DNA from: Ensifer sp. BR816
GTDB lineage: Bacteria; Pseudomonadota; Alphaproteobacteria; Rhizobiales; Rhizobiaceae
Length of the DNA stretch: 64,000 nt
Assembly: GCF_000378985.1 (NCBI RefSeq)
Contig: NZ_KB905370.1
Location: forward strand, 5,454,799-5,518,798
Direction of reading: 5' to 3'
Part shown: in pieces, positions 18,571 through 26,365 of the stretch
Layout of the letters: each line of letters begins with the position of its first letter
How positions within the stretch are numbered: position 1 is the first letter of the stretch
Translations under genes and position numbers: made by a program
The notes under the pieces: model-generated
What the model was told of the DNA's origin: nothing
Database searches by the model: none
The model's input: only the letters and a program-made list of their open reading frames with translations

Positions 18571-18800
18571 CCTGGCATTCCCCGGAAAATGTCTGCCGGC
18601 ATTTAACGGAGGTTCGGCGGTCGGCGCAATGGCGGTGCCGCTGCGGTTCGCAATCATCCTCCGGAGATATTTGCTCAAAAAGATTGGCTGTCGAGCAAAA
18701 CAATACGTGCCCGTAAACCCATAGAAATTTCTGTTTCTTCAATTGTCTGCGGCTATGAGGGATATTCGCCGCAGCCTGTAGAAGGAGCCACCCCCTCGAT

Positions 18801-20261
18801 ATGTCGCAGCAACTGTCCGTTTTCCCGGCATTCTTTCGCGTCGCGCAGAAAAGCGTGGCGGTGTTCGGCAATGGGGACGAGGCCTTCGCCAAGGTACGGC
18901 TGCTGTTGAATACCGAAGCGCGCATCCTCGCTTATGCGGATCAACCGGAACCGGCCTTCGAGGCTTTCCTGAAGGACAAGGGCATCGAAACGGTCCGCCA
19001 GCCCTTTGCCGACCATCAGGTCGAAGGCGCAGTACTGGTCTTTGCGGCGACCGGTGATGCCGCTGCCGACCGGGGGATCGTGTCCGCGGCGCGCGAGCGC
19101 AAGATTCCCGCCAATGCCGTCGACCAGCCCGACTATTGCGATTTCCTGACGCCTGCGCTCGTCAACCGTGCCCCGGTCGCTGTCGCGATCGGCACGGAAG
19201 GGGCAGCGCCCGTTCTGGCGCAGATGATCCGCGCCCAGATTGATCAGCTGCTGTCGCCGTCGCTCGGCATCGTTGCAACTTTGGCTGCAAGCTACCGCGA
19301 GGCAGTCGATCGCCTTATCCCGCGCGGCGTGGCGCGCCGCGTCTTCTGGCGGCGCTTCTTCTCGGGACCGGTGGCGGATCATGTTGCGCTCGGCGATCTC
19401 GGCTCCGCCCGCCGCGAGGCTTCTCGGCTCCTCGATGCGGCCGACCGTGTTTCCGGCCATGTCTGGCTGGTCGGCGCCGGTCCGGGTGCAGAGGATCTGC
19501 TGACGCTGAGGGCGCAGCGAGTGATGATGGAAGCGGACGCCATAGTCTATGATGCGCTGGTGCCGCAGGCGATCGTCGATATGGGCCGCCGCGACGCCGA
19601 GCGGCTTTCGGTCGGCAAGCGCAAGGGATGCCACACCAAATCTCAGGGCGAGATCAATCAGTTGCTGGTGAAGCTTGCCAAGGAAGGTAAGCGTGTTGTG
19701 CGGTTGAAATCCGGCGATCCGCTAATCTTCGGCCGCGCCGGCGAGGAAATGGCCGCGATGCGCGAGGCCGGTGTCAGCTATGAGATCGTCCCCGGCATCA
19801 CCTCGGCCTTTGCTGCGGCCGCGGATTTCGAACTGCCGCTGACGCTTCGCGGCGTTGCATCGTCGCTGGTCTTCACGACAGGCCATGATCTCGCCGGTGA
19901 TGTGCTTCCCGACTGGGCGCGGCTTGCCGTGTCCGGCGCGACGATCGCCGTTTATATGGGCCGCACGGTGGCGGCTTCGGTCGCTGGTCGGCTGATGCAG
20001 GCGGGGCTGCCGGCGGAGACGACGGTCGCCGTCATTGAGAACGCCAGCCGCGCCGAACGGCGCCTGCTGCACGGCATCCTTCGTGAACTGCCGGATCTCG
20101 AGAACCGGACGGAGCTCGACGGCCCGGTCATGGTGATCATCGGCGATGCGGTCGCCGGTGCGAACTTCGACCGTTCGGAACCACTCGCTGCCGGCCGGCG
20201 CAAGAGTGCCGACCCGAGCCAGGCTTCCGGCGCGAGACGCGCCGAACAGATATCGAATTGA
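18801..20261 (+). CDS. cysG: siroheme synthase CysG (multifunctional)
   Basis: A 486-residue fusion of an N-terminal precorrin-2 dehydrogenase/sirohydrochlorin ferrochelatase domain (to about residue 205) and a C-terminal uroporphyrinogen-III C-methyltransferase with WLVGAGPGAEDLLTLRA, VRLKSGDPLIFGRAGEE and VPGITSAFAAAA. It makes siroheme, the cofactor of sulfite reductase encoded two genes downstream. In the first domain the expected VDD catalytic block reads AVDQPDYCDF and the SSGG-type loop reads IGTEGAAP; I believe these are common in alphaproteobacteria but they are worth checking. Divergent from the deaminase; followed ten bases later by the DUF2849 gene. Confidence 0.95.
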   Translation: MSQQLSVFPAFFRVAQKSVAVFGNGDEAFAKVRLLLNTEARILAYADQPEPAFEAFLKDKGIETVRQPFADHQVEGAVLVFAATGDAAADRGIVSAARERKIPANAVDQPDYCDFLTPALVNRAPVAVAIGTEGAAPVLAQMIRAQIDQLLSPSLGIVATLAASYREAVDRLIPRGVARRVFWRRFFSGPVADHVALGDLGSARREASRLLDAADRVSGHVWLVGAGPGAEDLLTLRAQRVMMEADAIVYDALVPQAIVDMGRRDAERLSVGKRKGCHTKSQGEINQLLVKLAKEGKRVVRLKSGDPLIFGRAGEEMAAMREAGVSYEIVPGITSAFAAAADFELPLTLRGVASSLVFTTGHDLAGDVLPDWARLAVSGATIAVYMGRTVAASVAGRLMQAGLPAETTVAVIENASRAERRLLHGILRELPDLENRTELDGPVMVIIGDAVAGANFDRSEPLAAGRRKSADPSQASGARRAEQISN

Positions 20262-20271
20262 GGACGACGCA

Positions 20272-20589
20272 ATGGTGAGCAAGGTTTTGACGGCAAATCG
20301 CTTGGCGGACGGCATTTCCGTCTGGCTTGACGCCTCCGGCAATTGGGTGGAATCGCTGCAGGCTGCCTTTATTGCCCGCCATGCCGAAGCGGTTGCCGCC
20401 CTCGATGCGACCGGCAAGACCGCCTTCGCCGACAACAAGGTCGTCGACGTCAATGTCGTTGACGTGGAAGAGGTGGACGGCATACTCCGGCCGCTTCGCA
20501 TGCGCGAGCGGATCCGGGCGGAAGGCCCGTCGATCGCCTATGCTCCCGGATATCATGGGCTTTCCGGCCCGAAGAACTTTGCTGCCTGA
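20272..20589 (+). CDS. DUF2849 protein of the sulfite-reduction cluster
   Basis: A 105-residue soluble protein starting MVSKVLTANRLADG and ending in a PGYHGLSGPKNFAA tail; this is the DUF2849 family, known mostly from alphaproteobacteria and placed between cysG and cysI. No catalytic motif or membrane segment is seen. The fixed location argues for an accessory role with siroheme sulfite reductase (assembly, cofactor insertion or electron transfer), but that is inference. The ATG at 20272 has GAGGA eight to twelve bases upstream; the longer upstream frame overlaps cysG and is not needed. Confidence 0.85.
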   Translation: MVSKVLTANRLADGISVWLDASGNWVESLQAAFIARHAEAVAALDATGKTAFADNKVVDVNVVDVEEVDGILRPLRMRERIRAEGPSIAYAPGYHGLSGPKNFAA

Positions 20590-20603
20590 GGATCTGAGCT
20601 TCC

Positions 20604-22277
20604 ATGTACCGTTACGACGAATTCGACCACGCCTTCGTTTCCGCACGCGTCGAGCAGTTCCGCGATCAGGTCGAGCGGCGGCTGTCCGGTGAACTGGCCG
20701 AGGATGCCTTCAAGCCGCTGCGTCTGATGAACGGCGTCTACCTCCAGCTTCACGCCTACATGCTTCGCGTCGCGATTCCCTACGGCACGCTGTCCAGCCG
20801 CCAGATGCGCATGCTCGCCCATATCGCCCGCAAATATGATCGCGGCTACGGGCACTTCACGACGCGCCAGAACATCCAGTACAACTGGCCGCGCCTTTCC
20901 GACACGCCGGACATCCTCAAGGACCTGGCGAGCGTCGAGATGCACGCGCTGCAGACCTCCGGTAACTGCATTCGCAACGTCACCGCCGACCATTTCGCCG
21001 GTGCAGCGGCCGACGAGGTCGCCGATCCGCGCCCCTATGCGGAAATCCTTCGCCAATGGTCGAGCGTCCATCCGGAGTTCTCGTTCCTGCCGCGCAAGTT
21101 CAAGATCGCCGTCACCGGCGCCGAGCGCGATCGTGCCGCCATCCAGGTGCACGACATCGGCCTGCATCTGAAGAAGGATGAGAACGGCAAGCTCGGCTTT
21201 GCCGTCTATGTCGGCGGCGGCCAGGGCCGCACCCCGATGATCGCCAAGAAGATCCGCGACTTCCTGCCGGAAGAGGATTTGCTCTCCTATACGACGGCGA
21301 TCATGCGCGTTTACAACCTCTATGGCCGGCGCGACAACAAGTACAAGGCGCGCATCAAGATCCTCGTGCACGAGACCGGTGCGGAGGAACTGGCGCGCCA
21401 GGTGGAGGTCGAATTCGCCAACCTCAAGAACACGGAACTGAAGCTGCCCGACGCCGACATCCAGGCGATTGCGGGCTATTTCGCACCGCCGGCGCTGGCG
21501 AACCGGGCGGAAGGCTGGGAAAACCTTGCCCGCTGGAAGAAGGCCGATCCGGCCTTTGCCGAGTGGGTGCACCAGAACGTCCAGCCGCACAAGCATCCGG
21601 ACTACGGAATGGTGACGATCTCGTTGAAGCCGATCGGCGGCATTCCGGGCGATGCGACCGACAGCCAGATGGAAATCGTGGCCGATATCGCCGAGGAATA
21701 CGCCTTCGACGAGATCCGCGTCAGCCACGAGCAGAACCTGATCCTGCCGCATGTGGCACTTGCCGACCTGGAACCGGTCTACCGGGCGCTGGTCGCCGCT
21801 GGCCTGGCGACCGCCAATGCGGGGCTGATCACTGATATCATTGCCTGTCCCGGGCTCGACTACTGCGCGCTTGCCAATGCGCGCTCTATTCCCGTCGCGC
21901 AGGAGATTTCCAGCCGCTTCGGTTCGCCCGAGCGGCAGGCTGAGATCGGCGACCTGAAAATCAAGATTTCCGGCTGCATCAATGCCTGCGGCCACCACCA
22001 TGTCGGCCATATCGGCTTGCTGGGCGTGGAGAAGAAGGGCGCGGAACTCTATCAGATCACCCTTGGCGGGTCCGGCGACGAGAACACCTCGATCGGCGAG
22101 ATCATTGGCCGCGGCTTCGAGCCGGAGAAGGTGACGGATGCGGTTGAGACGATTGTCGACACCTATCTCGGCCTGCGCCGCGACCAGTCGGAAACCTTCC
22201 TCGAAGCCTATCGCCGCGTCGGGCCGCAGCCTTTCAAGGATGCGCTCTACGGCGGTGGCGCCCAGGAAGCCGCGTGA
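20604..22277 (+). CDS. cysI: siroheme-dependent sulfite (nitrite/sulfite) reductase
   Basis: A 557-residue hemoprotein with two ferredoxin-like and siroheme domains. The [4Fe-4S]-siroheme ligands are C415-x5-C421 (CPGLDYC) and C458-x3-C462 (SGCINACGHHH). FTTRQNIQYNW and an Arg/Lys set (R, R, K, K) for the substrate pocket are visible in the first half. Six-electron reduction of sulfite to sulfide for cysteine synthesis is the likely role, given cysG upstream and DUF2849/DUF934 around it. No cysJ flavoprotein is nearby, so electrons may come from ferredoxin, possibly linked to the reductase gene downstream. A nitrite-reducing role is less likely but not excluded by sequence. Confidence 0.93.
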   Translation: MYRYDEFDHAFVSARVEQFRDQVERRLSGELAEDAFKPLRLMNGVYLQLHAYMLRVAIPYGTLSSRQMRMLAHIARKYDRGYGHFTTRQNIQYNWPRLSDTPDILKDLASVEMHALQTSGNCIRNVTADHFAGAAADEVADPRPYAEILRQWSSVHPEFSFLPRKFKIAVTGAERDRAAIQVHDIGLHLKKDENGKLGFAVYVGGGQGRTPMIAKKIRDFLPEEDLLSYTTAIMRVYNLYGRRDNKYKARIKILVHETGAEELARQVEVEFANLKNTELKLPDADIQAIAGYFAPPALANRAEGWENLARWKKADPAFAEWVHQNVQPHKHPDYGMVTISLKPIGGIPGDATDSQMEIVADIAEEYAFDEIRVSHEQNLILPHVALADLEPVYRALVAAGLATANAGLITDIIACPGLDYCALANARSIPVAQEISSRFGSPERQAEIGDLKIKISGCINACGHHHVGHIGLLGVEKKGAELYQITLGGSGDENTSIGEIIGRGFEPEKVTDAVETIVDTYLGLRRDQSETFLEAYRRVGPQPFKDALYGGGAQEAA

Positions 22278-22303
22278 ACGAGCCGCTATAAGGATTTGAG
22301 AAG

Positions 22304-22801
22304 ATGACGAAAATCTGGAATGAACGCGGCTTCGTGAGCGATGACCCGTGGATCGTCGAAACTGAAGAAACCAAGGCCGGCTCGAACGAAAAGGCGATCC
22401 TAGGCCTCGACGCGTTTCTGGAACAGGCGGCGGCTGGCGGTTCTGGTCTTGGTGTCCTGATTGGCCCGGCCGACGACGTGACGCGGCTCTCGCCCCATCT
22501 CGACCGCATTGATCTGGTAGCATTAGCTTTCCCGGCCTTCAACGACGGGCGTGCCTTCAGCCACGCTTCGCTGTTGCGCAGCCGGCTGGGATTCGAAGGC
22601 GAGGTCCGTGCCGTTGGCGACGTGTTGATCGACCAGATTCCGCTGATGCTGCGTTGTGGCGTCGACAGTTTCTCGGTGACCAACGCGACGGCTATCAAGC
22701 GGCTCTCGGAAGGGCGCCTGCCGGGCATCGACAATCACTACCAGCCGACGGCAAAGCCGTCGACCGATGCCAAATCCTATAGCTGGCGCCGCGTCTCGTA
22801 A
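22304..22801 (+). CDS. DUF934 protein of the sulfite-reduction cluster
   Basis: A 165-residue soluble protein of the DUF934 family: central IDLVALAFPAFNDGRAFSHA and LRSRLGFEGEVRAVGDVL, then a C-terminal IDNHYQPTA. These proteins almost always accompany cysI (often with cysH) in proteobacteria and are annotated as putative sulfite-reductase accessory or oxidoreductase proteins; the activity is unknown. It begins 26 bp after cysI. The usual neighbour cysH is not present here, so APS/PAPS reductase must be encoded elsewhere. Confidence 0.88.
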   Translation: MTKIWNERGFVSDDPWIVETEETKAGSNEKAILGLDAFLEQAAAGGSGLGVLIGPADDVTRLSPHLDRIDLVALAFPAFNDGRAFSHASLLRSRLGFEGEVRAVGDVLIDQIPLMLRCGVDSFSVTNATAIKRLSEGRLPGIDNHYQPTAKPSTDAKSYSWRRVS

Positions 22802-22856
22802 AAAACGCGGCCCGCGACAGTGTGAAGCAAGCCGAAATCCTCGAAAGAGCCTATAT

Positions 22857-22877
22857 TTGGAAGGGAATTCCTTTCAA
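22857..22877. promoter_or_regulatory. imperfect 21-bp palindrome upstream of fpr
   Basis: Centred on base 22867, the two halves mirror each other at most positions (outer TTG/CAA, AAGG core). It lies 69 bp before the fpr ATG in the only gap of the cluster that could hold a separate promoter. Possible operator; the regulator is unknown. Confidence 0.3.
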
Positions 22878-22945
22878 TTTGCCAAGGCTTGGAATATCCG
22901 CTCGTAGTTGATAAAAAGCCTCACCATTACAGGACTGAAGCAACG

Positions 22946-23758
22946 ATGAATGCGCCGGCAAAAAAGGAAGATTTCGCGGTACAGGCACCGGCGGGTGTCT
23001 TCGTCGAAACGGTCACCAGCGTCGAACACTATACGGACCGGCTGTTCCGCTTCCGCATGACGCGCCCGCAGGAGTTTCGCTTCCGCTCCGGCGAGTTCGC
23101 GATGATCGGTTTGATGGTCGGCGACAAGCCGGTCTATCGCGCCTATTCGATCGCAAGCCCGGCCTGGGACGAGGAACTTGAGTTCTTCTCGATCAAGGTG
23201 CCCGACGGCCCGCTAACTTCGCATCTGCAGACGATCAAGCCGGGCGACCAGGTGCTGATGCGCAAGAAGCCGACCGGTACTCTGGTGCTCGACGCGCTCG
23301 TGCCTGGCCGCAGGCTCTACATGTTCTCGACCGGCACGGGCATTGCTCCCTTTGCGAGCCTGATGCGCGATCCGGAGACCTATGAGAAGTTCGAGGAAGT
23401 CATCCTCACCCATACTTGCCGCGACGTGGCCGAGCTGAAATACGGCTTCGATCTGGTCGAGGAAATCCGCAACCACGAATTCTTGAATGAGATCGTCGGC
23501 GACAAGCTGCGCCACTATGCGACCGTGACGCGCGAGGACTACCCGTTCAAGGGCCGGATTACCGACCTGATGACGAACGGCAAGTTCTTCGCCGACCTCG
23601 GCCTGCCGCCGCTCGACCCGGCAATCGACCGCGGCATGATCTGCGGCTCGACCGCCATGCTGAAGGACACCAAGGAAATCCTCGAAGCCGCCGGCCTGAC
23701 GGAAGGCGCCAACAACAAGCCGGCCGAGTTCGTCATCGAGCGCGCCTTCGTCGGCTGA
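22946..23758 (+). CDS. fpr: ferredoxin--NADP+ reductase
   Basis: A 270-residue FAD enzyme of the bacterial plant-type FNR family. It shows the FAD-binding RAYSIASP (R-x-Y-S/T), the NADP-binding STGTGIAPFASLMRDP, and the C-terminal VIERAFVG typical of the alphaproteobacterial/Rhodobacter-Azotobacter subclass. It moves electrons between NADPH and ferredoxin or flavodoxin. The start at ATG 22946 (MNAPAKKEDF) fits family length; an in-frame start at 22889 adds 19 unlikely residues. Its position behind cysI and DUF934 suggests, but does not prove, supply of reduced ferredoxin to sulfite reductase. A strong terminator follows. Confidence 0.93.
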   Translation: MNAPAKKEDFAVQAPAGVFVETVTSVEHYTDRLFRFRMTRPQEFRFRSGEFAMIGLMVGDKPVYRAYSIASPAWDEELEFFSIKVPDGPLTSHLQTIKPGDQVLMRKKPTGTLVLDALVPGRRLYMFSTGTGIAPFASLMRDPETYEKFEEVILTHTCRDVAELKYGFDLVEEIRNHEFLNEIVGDKLRHYATVTREDYPFKGRITDLMTNGKFFADLGLPPLDPAIDRGMICGSTAMLKDTKEILEAAGLTEGANNKPAEFVIERAFVG

Positions 23759-23784
23759 GACGAACCACCATTCTGATTGGAACT

Positions 23785-23818
23785 AGGGGTGCATCCAGCG
23801 ATGCACCCCTTCTCGTTT
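23785..23818. terminator. terminator between convergent fpr and gntR-type gene
   Basis: An 11-bp perfect stem, AGGGGTGCATC (23785-23795) and GATGCACCCCT (23800-23810), with loop CAGC and a T-rich tail on the plus strand. Lies 26 bp after the fpr stop; it can serve both directions. Confidence 0.85.
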
Positions 23819-23845
23819 TACCCGTCCAGCAAGCGCAGATGCGGC

Positions 23846-24463
23846 CTAACCGTCGGCGAGATAATCCATCAGCCGTGACATGGAAGCGGCAGCGTCCGCC
23901 GGGTCCGCCGCCTCGATCGCGCGCATGACCTTCACGTGGCGCTCCACCGAGCCCTTCATCTTTTCCGGCGTAGCGGATGCGAACCAGATGCGGCGCGCAT
24001 GGGTCTGGAGCGGCGCCAGTGCCGCCGTCAGGAACCGGTTCGGGCAAGCCTCTTCCATCACCTCGTCGAACATTTTGTCCGCTACAAGAAAGCCCTCGAG
24101 ATCGCCCCGGCCGGCGCAGCCTGCCATTTGTTGTCTGCAGTCGCTTATCTCCTGGCGGGCTTCGGCGCTTGCATGCTCCGCCACGAGCGCCGCCGCCAAG
24201 GGTTCCAGCTGTTGTCGGGTCTGCATCACATGGACCCGATCGTCCGGTCGGATGGTGCTGATTTGCAAGCCGACCCGCGGGCGAACCTCGATCAGACCCT
24301 GCCAGGCGAGCTTCTGGATCGCCTCGCGGACAGGCGTGCGGCCGTGATTGGCGAGTTCGAGCAGACGCCGTTCGGTGACGAGCGTTCCCGGCTTCAGCTT
24401 CAATGTGACGATGAGGCGTTCGAGCGCCAGATAGGCGAGGTGGGCCTGCGATTGAGACGACAT
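23846..24463 (-). CDS. GntR-family (FadR/FCD type) transcriptional regulator
   Basis: A 205-residue regulator. The N-terminal winged helix carries LKPGTLVTERRLLELANHGRTPVREAIQKLAWQGL (GntR signature) and the rest is an all-helical FCD ligand domain with the metal-binding His/Asp pattern (DKMFDEVM, H150-type HARRIWF, HVKVMRAI). It is divergent from the DapA-family gene and the 90-bp gap holds two copies of a GATATATC-centred palindrome, so it most likely represses that gene and itself, released by the enzyme's substrate. The spacing of 90 bp leaves room for two overlapping promoters. Confidence 0.9.
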   Translation of the reverse strand: MSSQSQAHLAYLALERLIVTLKLKPGTLVTERRLLELANHGRTPVREAIQKLAWQGLIEVRPRVGLQISTIRPDDRVHVMQTRQQLEPLAAALVAEHASAEARQEISDCRQQMAGCAGRGDLEGFLVADKMFDEVMEEACPNRFLTAALAPLQTHARRIWFASATPEKMKGSVERHVKVMRAIEAADPADAAASMSRLMDYLADG

Positions 24464-24478
24464 GAATGCCCTTGGCTT

Positions 24479-24538
24479 TGTGATATATCAGAGATTGACA
24501 CAGTTCCGAAATCATGGCAAGTAAGCTGATATATCACA
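24479..24538. promoter_or_regulatory. paired palindromic operator for the GntR regulator
   Basis: TGTGATATATCAG (24479-24491) and CTGATATATCACA (24526-24538) are exact reverse complements of each other, and each holds the palindrome GATATATC. Centres are 46 bp apart. One copy lies 15 bp before the regulator ATG and the other 15 bp before the DapA-family ATG, so both promoters are covered. Assignment to this GntR is inference. Confidence 0.75.
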
Positions 24539-24553
24539 ATCAAGGAGGCTTCC

Positions 24554-25447
24554 ATGTGGCGCGGCGTTTTTCCGGCAGTAACGACGAAATTCACGACTGA
24601 GGGTGATCTCGACAAGGCCGAGATGGAGCGCTGTTTCGCGCTGCAGTTCGAGGCCGGCGTTGACGGCATGATAGTCTGCGGCTCGCTCGGCGAGAACATG
24701 ACGCTGGAGGCCGATGAGAAGATCGAGATCCTGAAGATCGCGAAGTCGGTCGCCGGCGGCAAGCCGGTGCTGATGACGATTTGCGAAAGCGCCACGCGCC
24801 GCGGTGAAGCGGCGGCGAGGGCAGCCGCTAAGGCCGGTGCCGACGGCTTCATGATTCTGCCCGGCGTGCCTTATAAATCCGCGCCGGCCGAGACGCTCGC
24901 CCACGTCCAGGCGGTGGCTGCCGCCGGTGGTTTGCCGATCATGGTGTACAACAACCCGGTCGCCTATGGCGTCGACGTGACGCTTTCGATGTTCGACGAA
25001 CTGGCGAAGAACGAGCTCGTCGTCGCGATGAAGGAATCGACCGACGACATCCGCCGCGTCACCGATGTTCTCACCCGCTTCGGCGAGCGTTTCGACTGCT
25101 TCACCGGCGTCGACAACCTGGCGCTCGAGAGCCTGCTGATGGGTGCCCACGGCTGGGTTGCCGGCCTTGTCGTTGCCTTCCCGAAGGAGACGGTTGCGAT
25201 CTGGAAGCTCGTCCAGGCCGGGCGTCTGGAAGAGGCGAGGGCGATCTATCGCTGGTTCCGTCCGCTGCTTGATCTCGACGTCTCCACCAATCTCGTCCAG
25301 AACATCAAGCTTGCGGAAGTTTTCGCGATCGATTCCAACGATCGCGTCCGGGCGCCGCGCCTGCCGCTTGCCGGTGCGGAGCGTGAGCGAGTTCAGGGCG
25401 TTATCGAGGCTGCTCTGGCAAAGCGTCCGGTCCTGCCGGTTCTATAA
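24554..25447 (+). CDS. DapA-family aldolase/dehydratase (N-acetylneuraminate lyase superfamily)
   Basis: A 297-residue class I aldolase-fold enzyme with Schiff-base lysine K160 (VAMKEST) and the catalytic tyrosine in VYNNP (Y132). The GTTGE stretch of true dihydrodipicolinate synthase reads GSLGE (residues 43-47) and a second dapA is expected elsewhere, so a catabolic role is more likely: members of this branch include the deaminase of 1-pyrroline-4-hydroxy-2-carboxylate (hydroxyproline pathway) and sugar-acid dehydratases. AAGGAGG lies five bases before the ATG. It is controlled by the divergent GntR gene and ends before a terminator shared with the aap operon. Exact substrate is open. Confidence 0.85.
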   Translation: MWRGVFPAVTTKFTTEGDLDKAEMERCFALQFEAGVDGMIVCGSLGENMTLEADEKIEILKIAKSVAGGKPVLMTICESATRRGEAAARAAAKAGADGFMILPGVPYKSAPAETLAHVQAVAAAGGLPIMVYNNPVAYGVDVTLSMFDELAKNELVVAMKESTDDIRRVTDVLTRFGERFDCFTGVDNLALESLLMGAHGWVAGLVVAFPKETVAIWKLVQAGRLEEARAIYRWFRPLLDLDVSTNLVQNIKLAEVFAIDSNDRVRAPRLPLAGAERERVQGVIEAALAKRPVLPVL

Positions 25448-25518
25448 TAAAGCAAGCGCCGCCGTCCGGCCGGCGCGGCTCTTCTCGTGGCGGAGCTTGC
25501 GAAGACAGCGCAAAATGA

Positions 25519-25550
25519 AAAACGGCCCGCCTGTAATGGCGGGCCGTTTT
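25519..25550. terminator. bidirectional terminator between DapA-family gene and aapP
   Basis: AAAACGGCCCGCC (25519-25531), loop TGTAAT, GGCGGGCCGTTTT (25538-25550): a perfect 13-bp stem with A tract on one side and T tract on the other, as expected for two convergent units. Confidence 0.92.
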
Positions 25551-25572
25551 CGTGCGAGCGCGTACCGCGATT

Positions 25573-26349
25573 TCAGTGAAGGATCTGGCTCAGGAACAGC
25601 TTGGTGCGTTCGTGCTGCGGGTTGTCGAAGAATTCGGCCGGCGAGTTCTGCTCGACGATCTGGCCCTGGTCCATGAAGATGACGCGGTTGGCGACCTGGC
25701 GCGCAAAGCCCATTTCGTGGGTGACGCAGAGCATGGTCATGCCTTCTTCGGCAAGGCTTACCATGGTGTCGAGAACCTCCTTGACCATTTCCGGGTCGAG
25801 TGCCGAGGTCGGCTCGTCGAACAGCAGGATTTTCGGGCGCATGCACAACGACCGGGCGATCGCGACGCGCTGCTGCTGGCCGCCGGAGAGCTGGCCCGGA
25901 TATTTGAGGGCCTGCTCGGGGATCTTGACGCGCTTGAGGAAATGCATGGCGATCTCCTCGGCTTCCTTCTTCGGCATCTTGCGCACCCAGATCGGTGCCA
26001 GCGTGCAGTTTTCGAGGATCGTCAGATGCGGGAAGAGGTTGAAGTGCTGGAACACCATGCCGACTTCGCGGCGCACTTCGTCGATTTTCTTGAGGTCGTT
26101 GGTAAGCTCGATGCCGTCGACGACGATCTTGCCCTTCTGGTGTTCCTCGAGCCGGTTGATGCAACGGATCATCGTCGACTTGCCGGAGCCCGACGGGCCG
26201 GCAATGACGATGCGCTCGCCGCGCATGACCCTGAGGTTGATGTCGCGCAGCACGTGGAAGTCGCCGTACCACTTGTTCATGTTGGTGATTTCGATCGCGA
26301 CGTCCGTCGTCGATACGGTCATTTTCGGTGCGGTGGCAGTGTTTGCCAT
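25573..26349 (-). CDS. aapP: general L-amino-acid ABC transporter ATPase AapP
   Basis: A 258-residue ATP-binding subunit with Walker [10 protein letters not shown], signature [14 protein letters not shown], Walker [14 protein letters not shown] and the H-loop CVTHEMGFA. It powers the broad-range L-amino-acid uptake (and efflux-regulating) Aap system of rhizobia, needed with Bra for amino-acid cycling in legume nodules. It is the last gene of aapJQMP, 16 bp after aapM, and is followed by a strong terminator. The start [10 protein letters not shown] carries a short Thr/Ala-rich leader before the ABC domain. Confidence 0.96.
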   Translation of the reverse strand: MANTATAPKMTVSTTDVAIEITNMNKWYGDFHVLRDINLRVMRGERIVIAGPSGSGKSTMIRCINRLEEHQKGKIVVDGIELTNDLKKIDEVRREVGMVFQHFNLFPHLTILENCTLAPIWVRKMPKKEAEEIAMHFLKRVKIPEQALKYPGQLSGGQQQRVAIARSLCMRPKILLFDEPTSALDPEMVKEVLDTMVSLAEEGMTMLCVTHEMGFARQVANRVIFMDQGQIVEQNSPAEFFDNPQHERTKLFLSQILH

Positions 26350-26365
26350 TTATGTTTCCCCTTTT

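Noticed and set aside
17977..18925. A long upstream extension of the mazG frame (593 codons in all)
   Set aside because: The extension overlaps the deaminase in another frame and crosses into cysG antisense; the MazG domain starts at 17977.
20553..22523. A 656-codon antisense frame across cysI and DUF934
   Set aside because: No recognisable domain or ribosome binding site; the sense genes have complete motifs.
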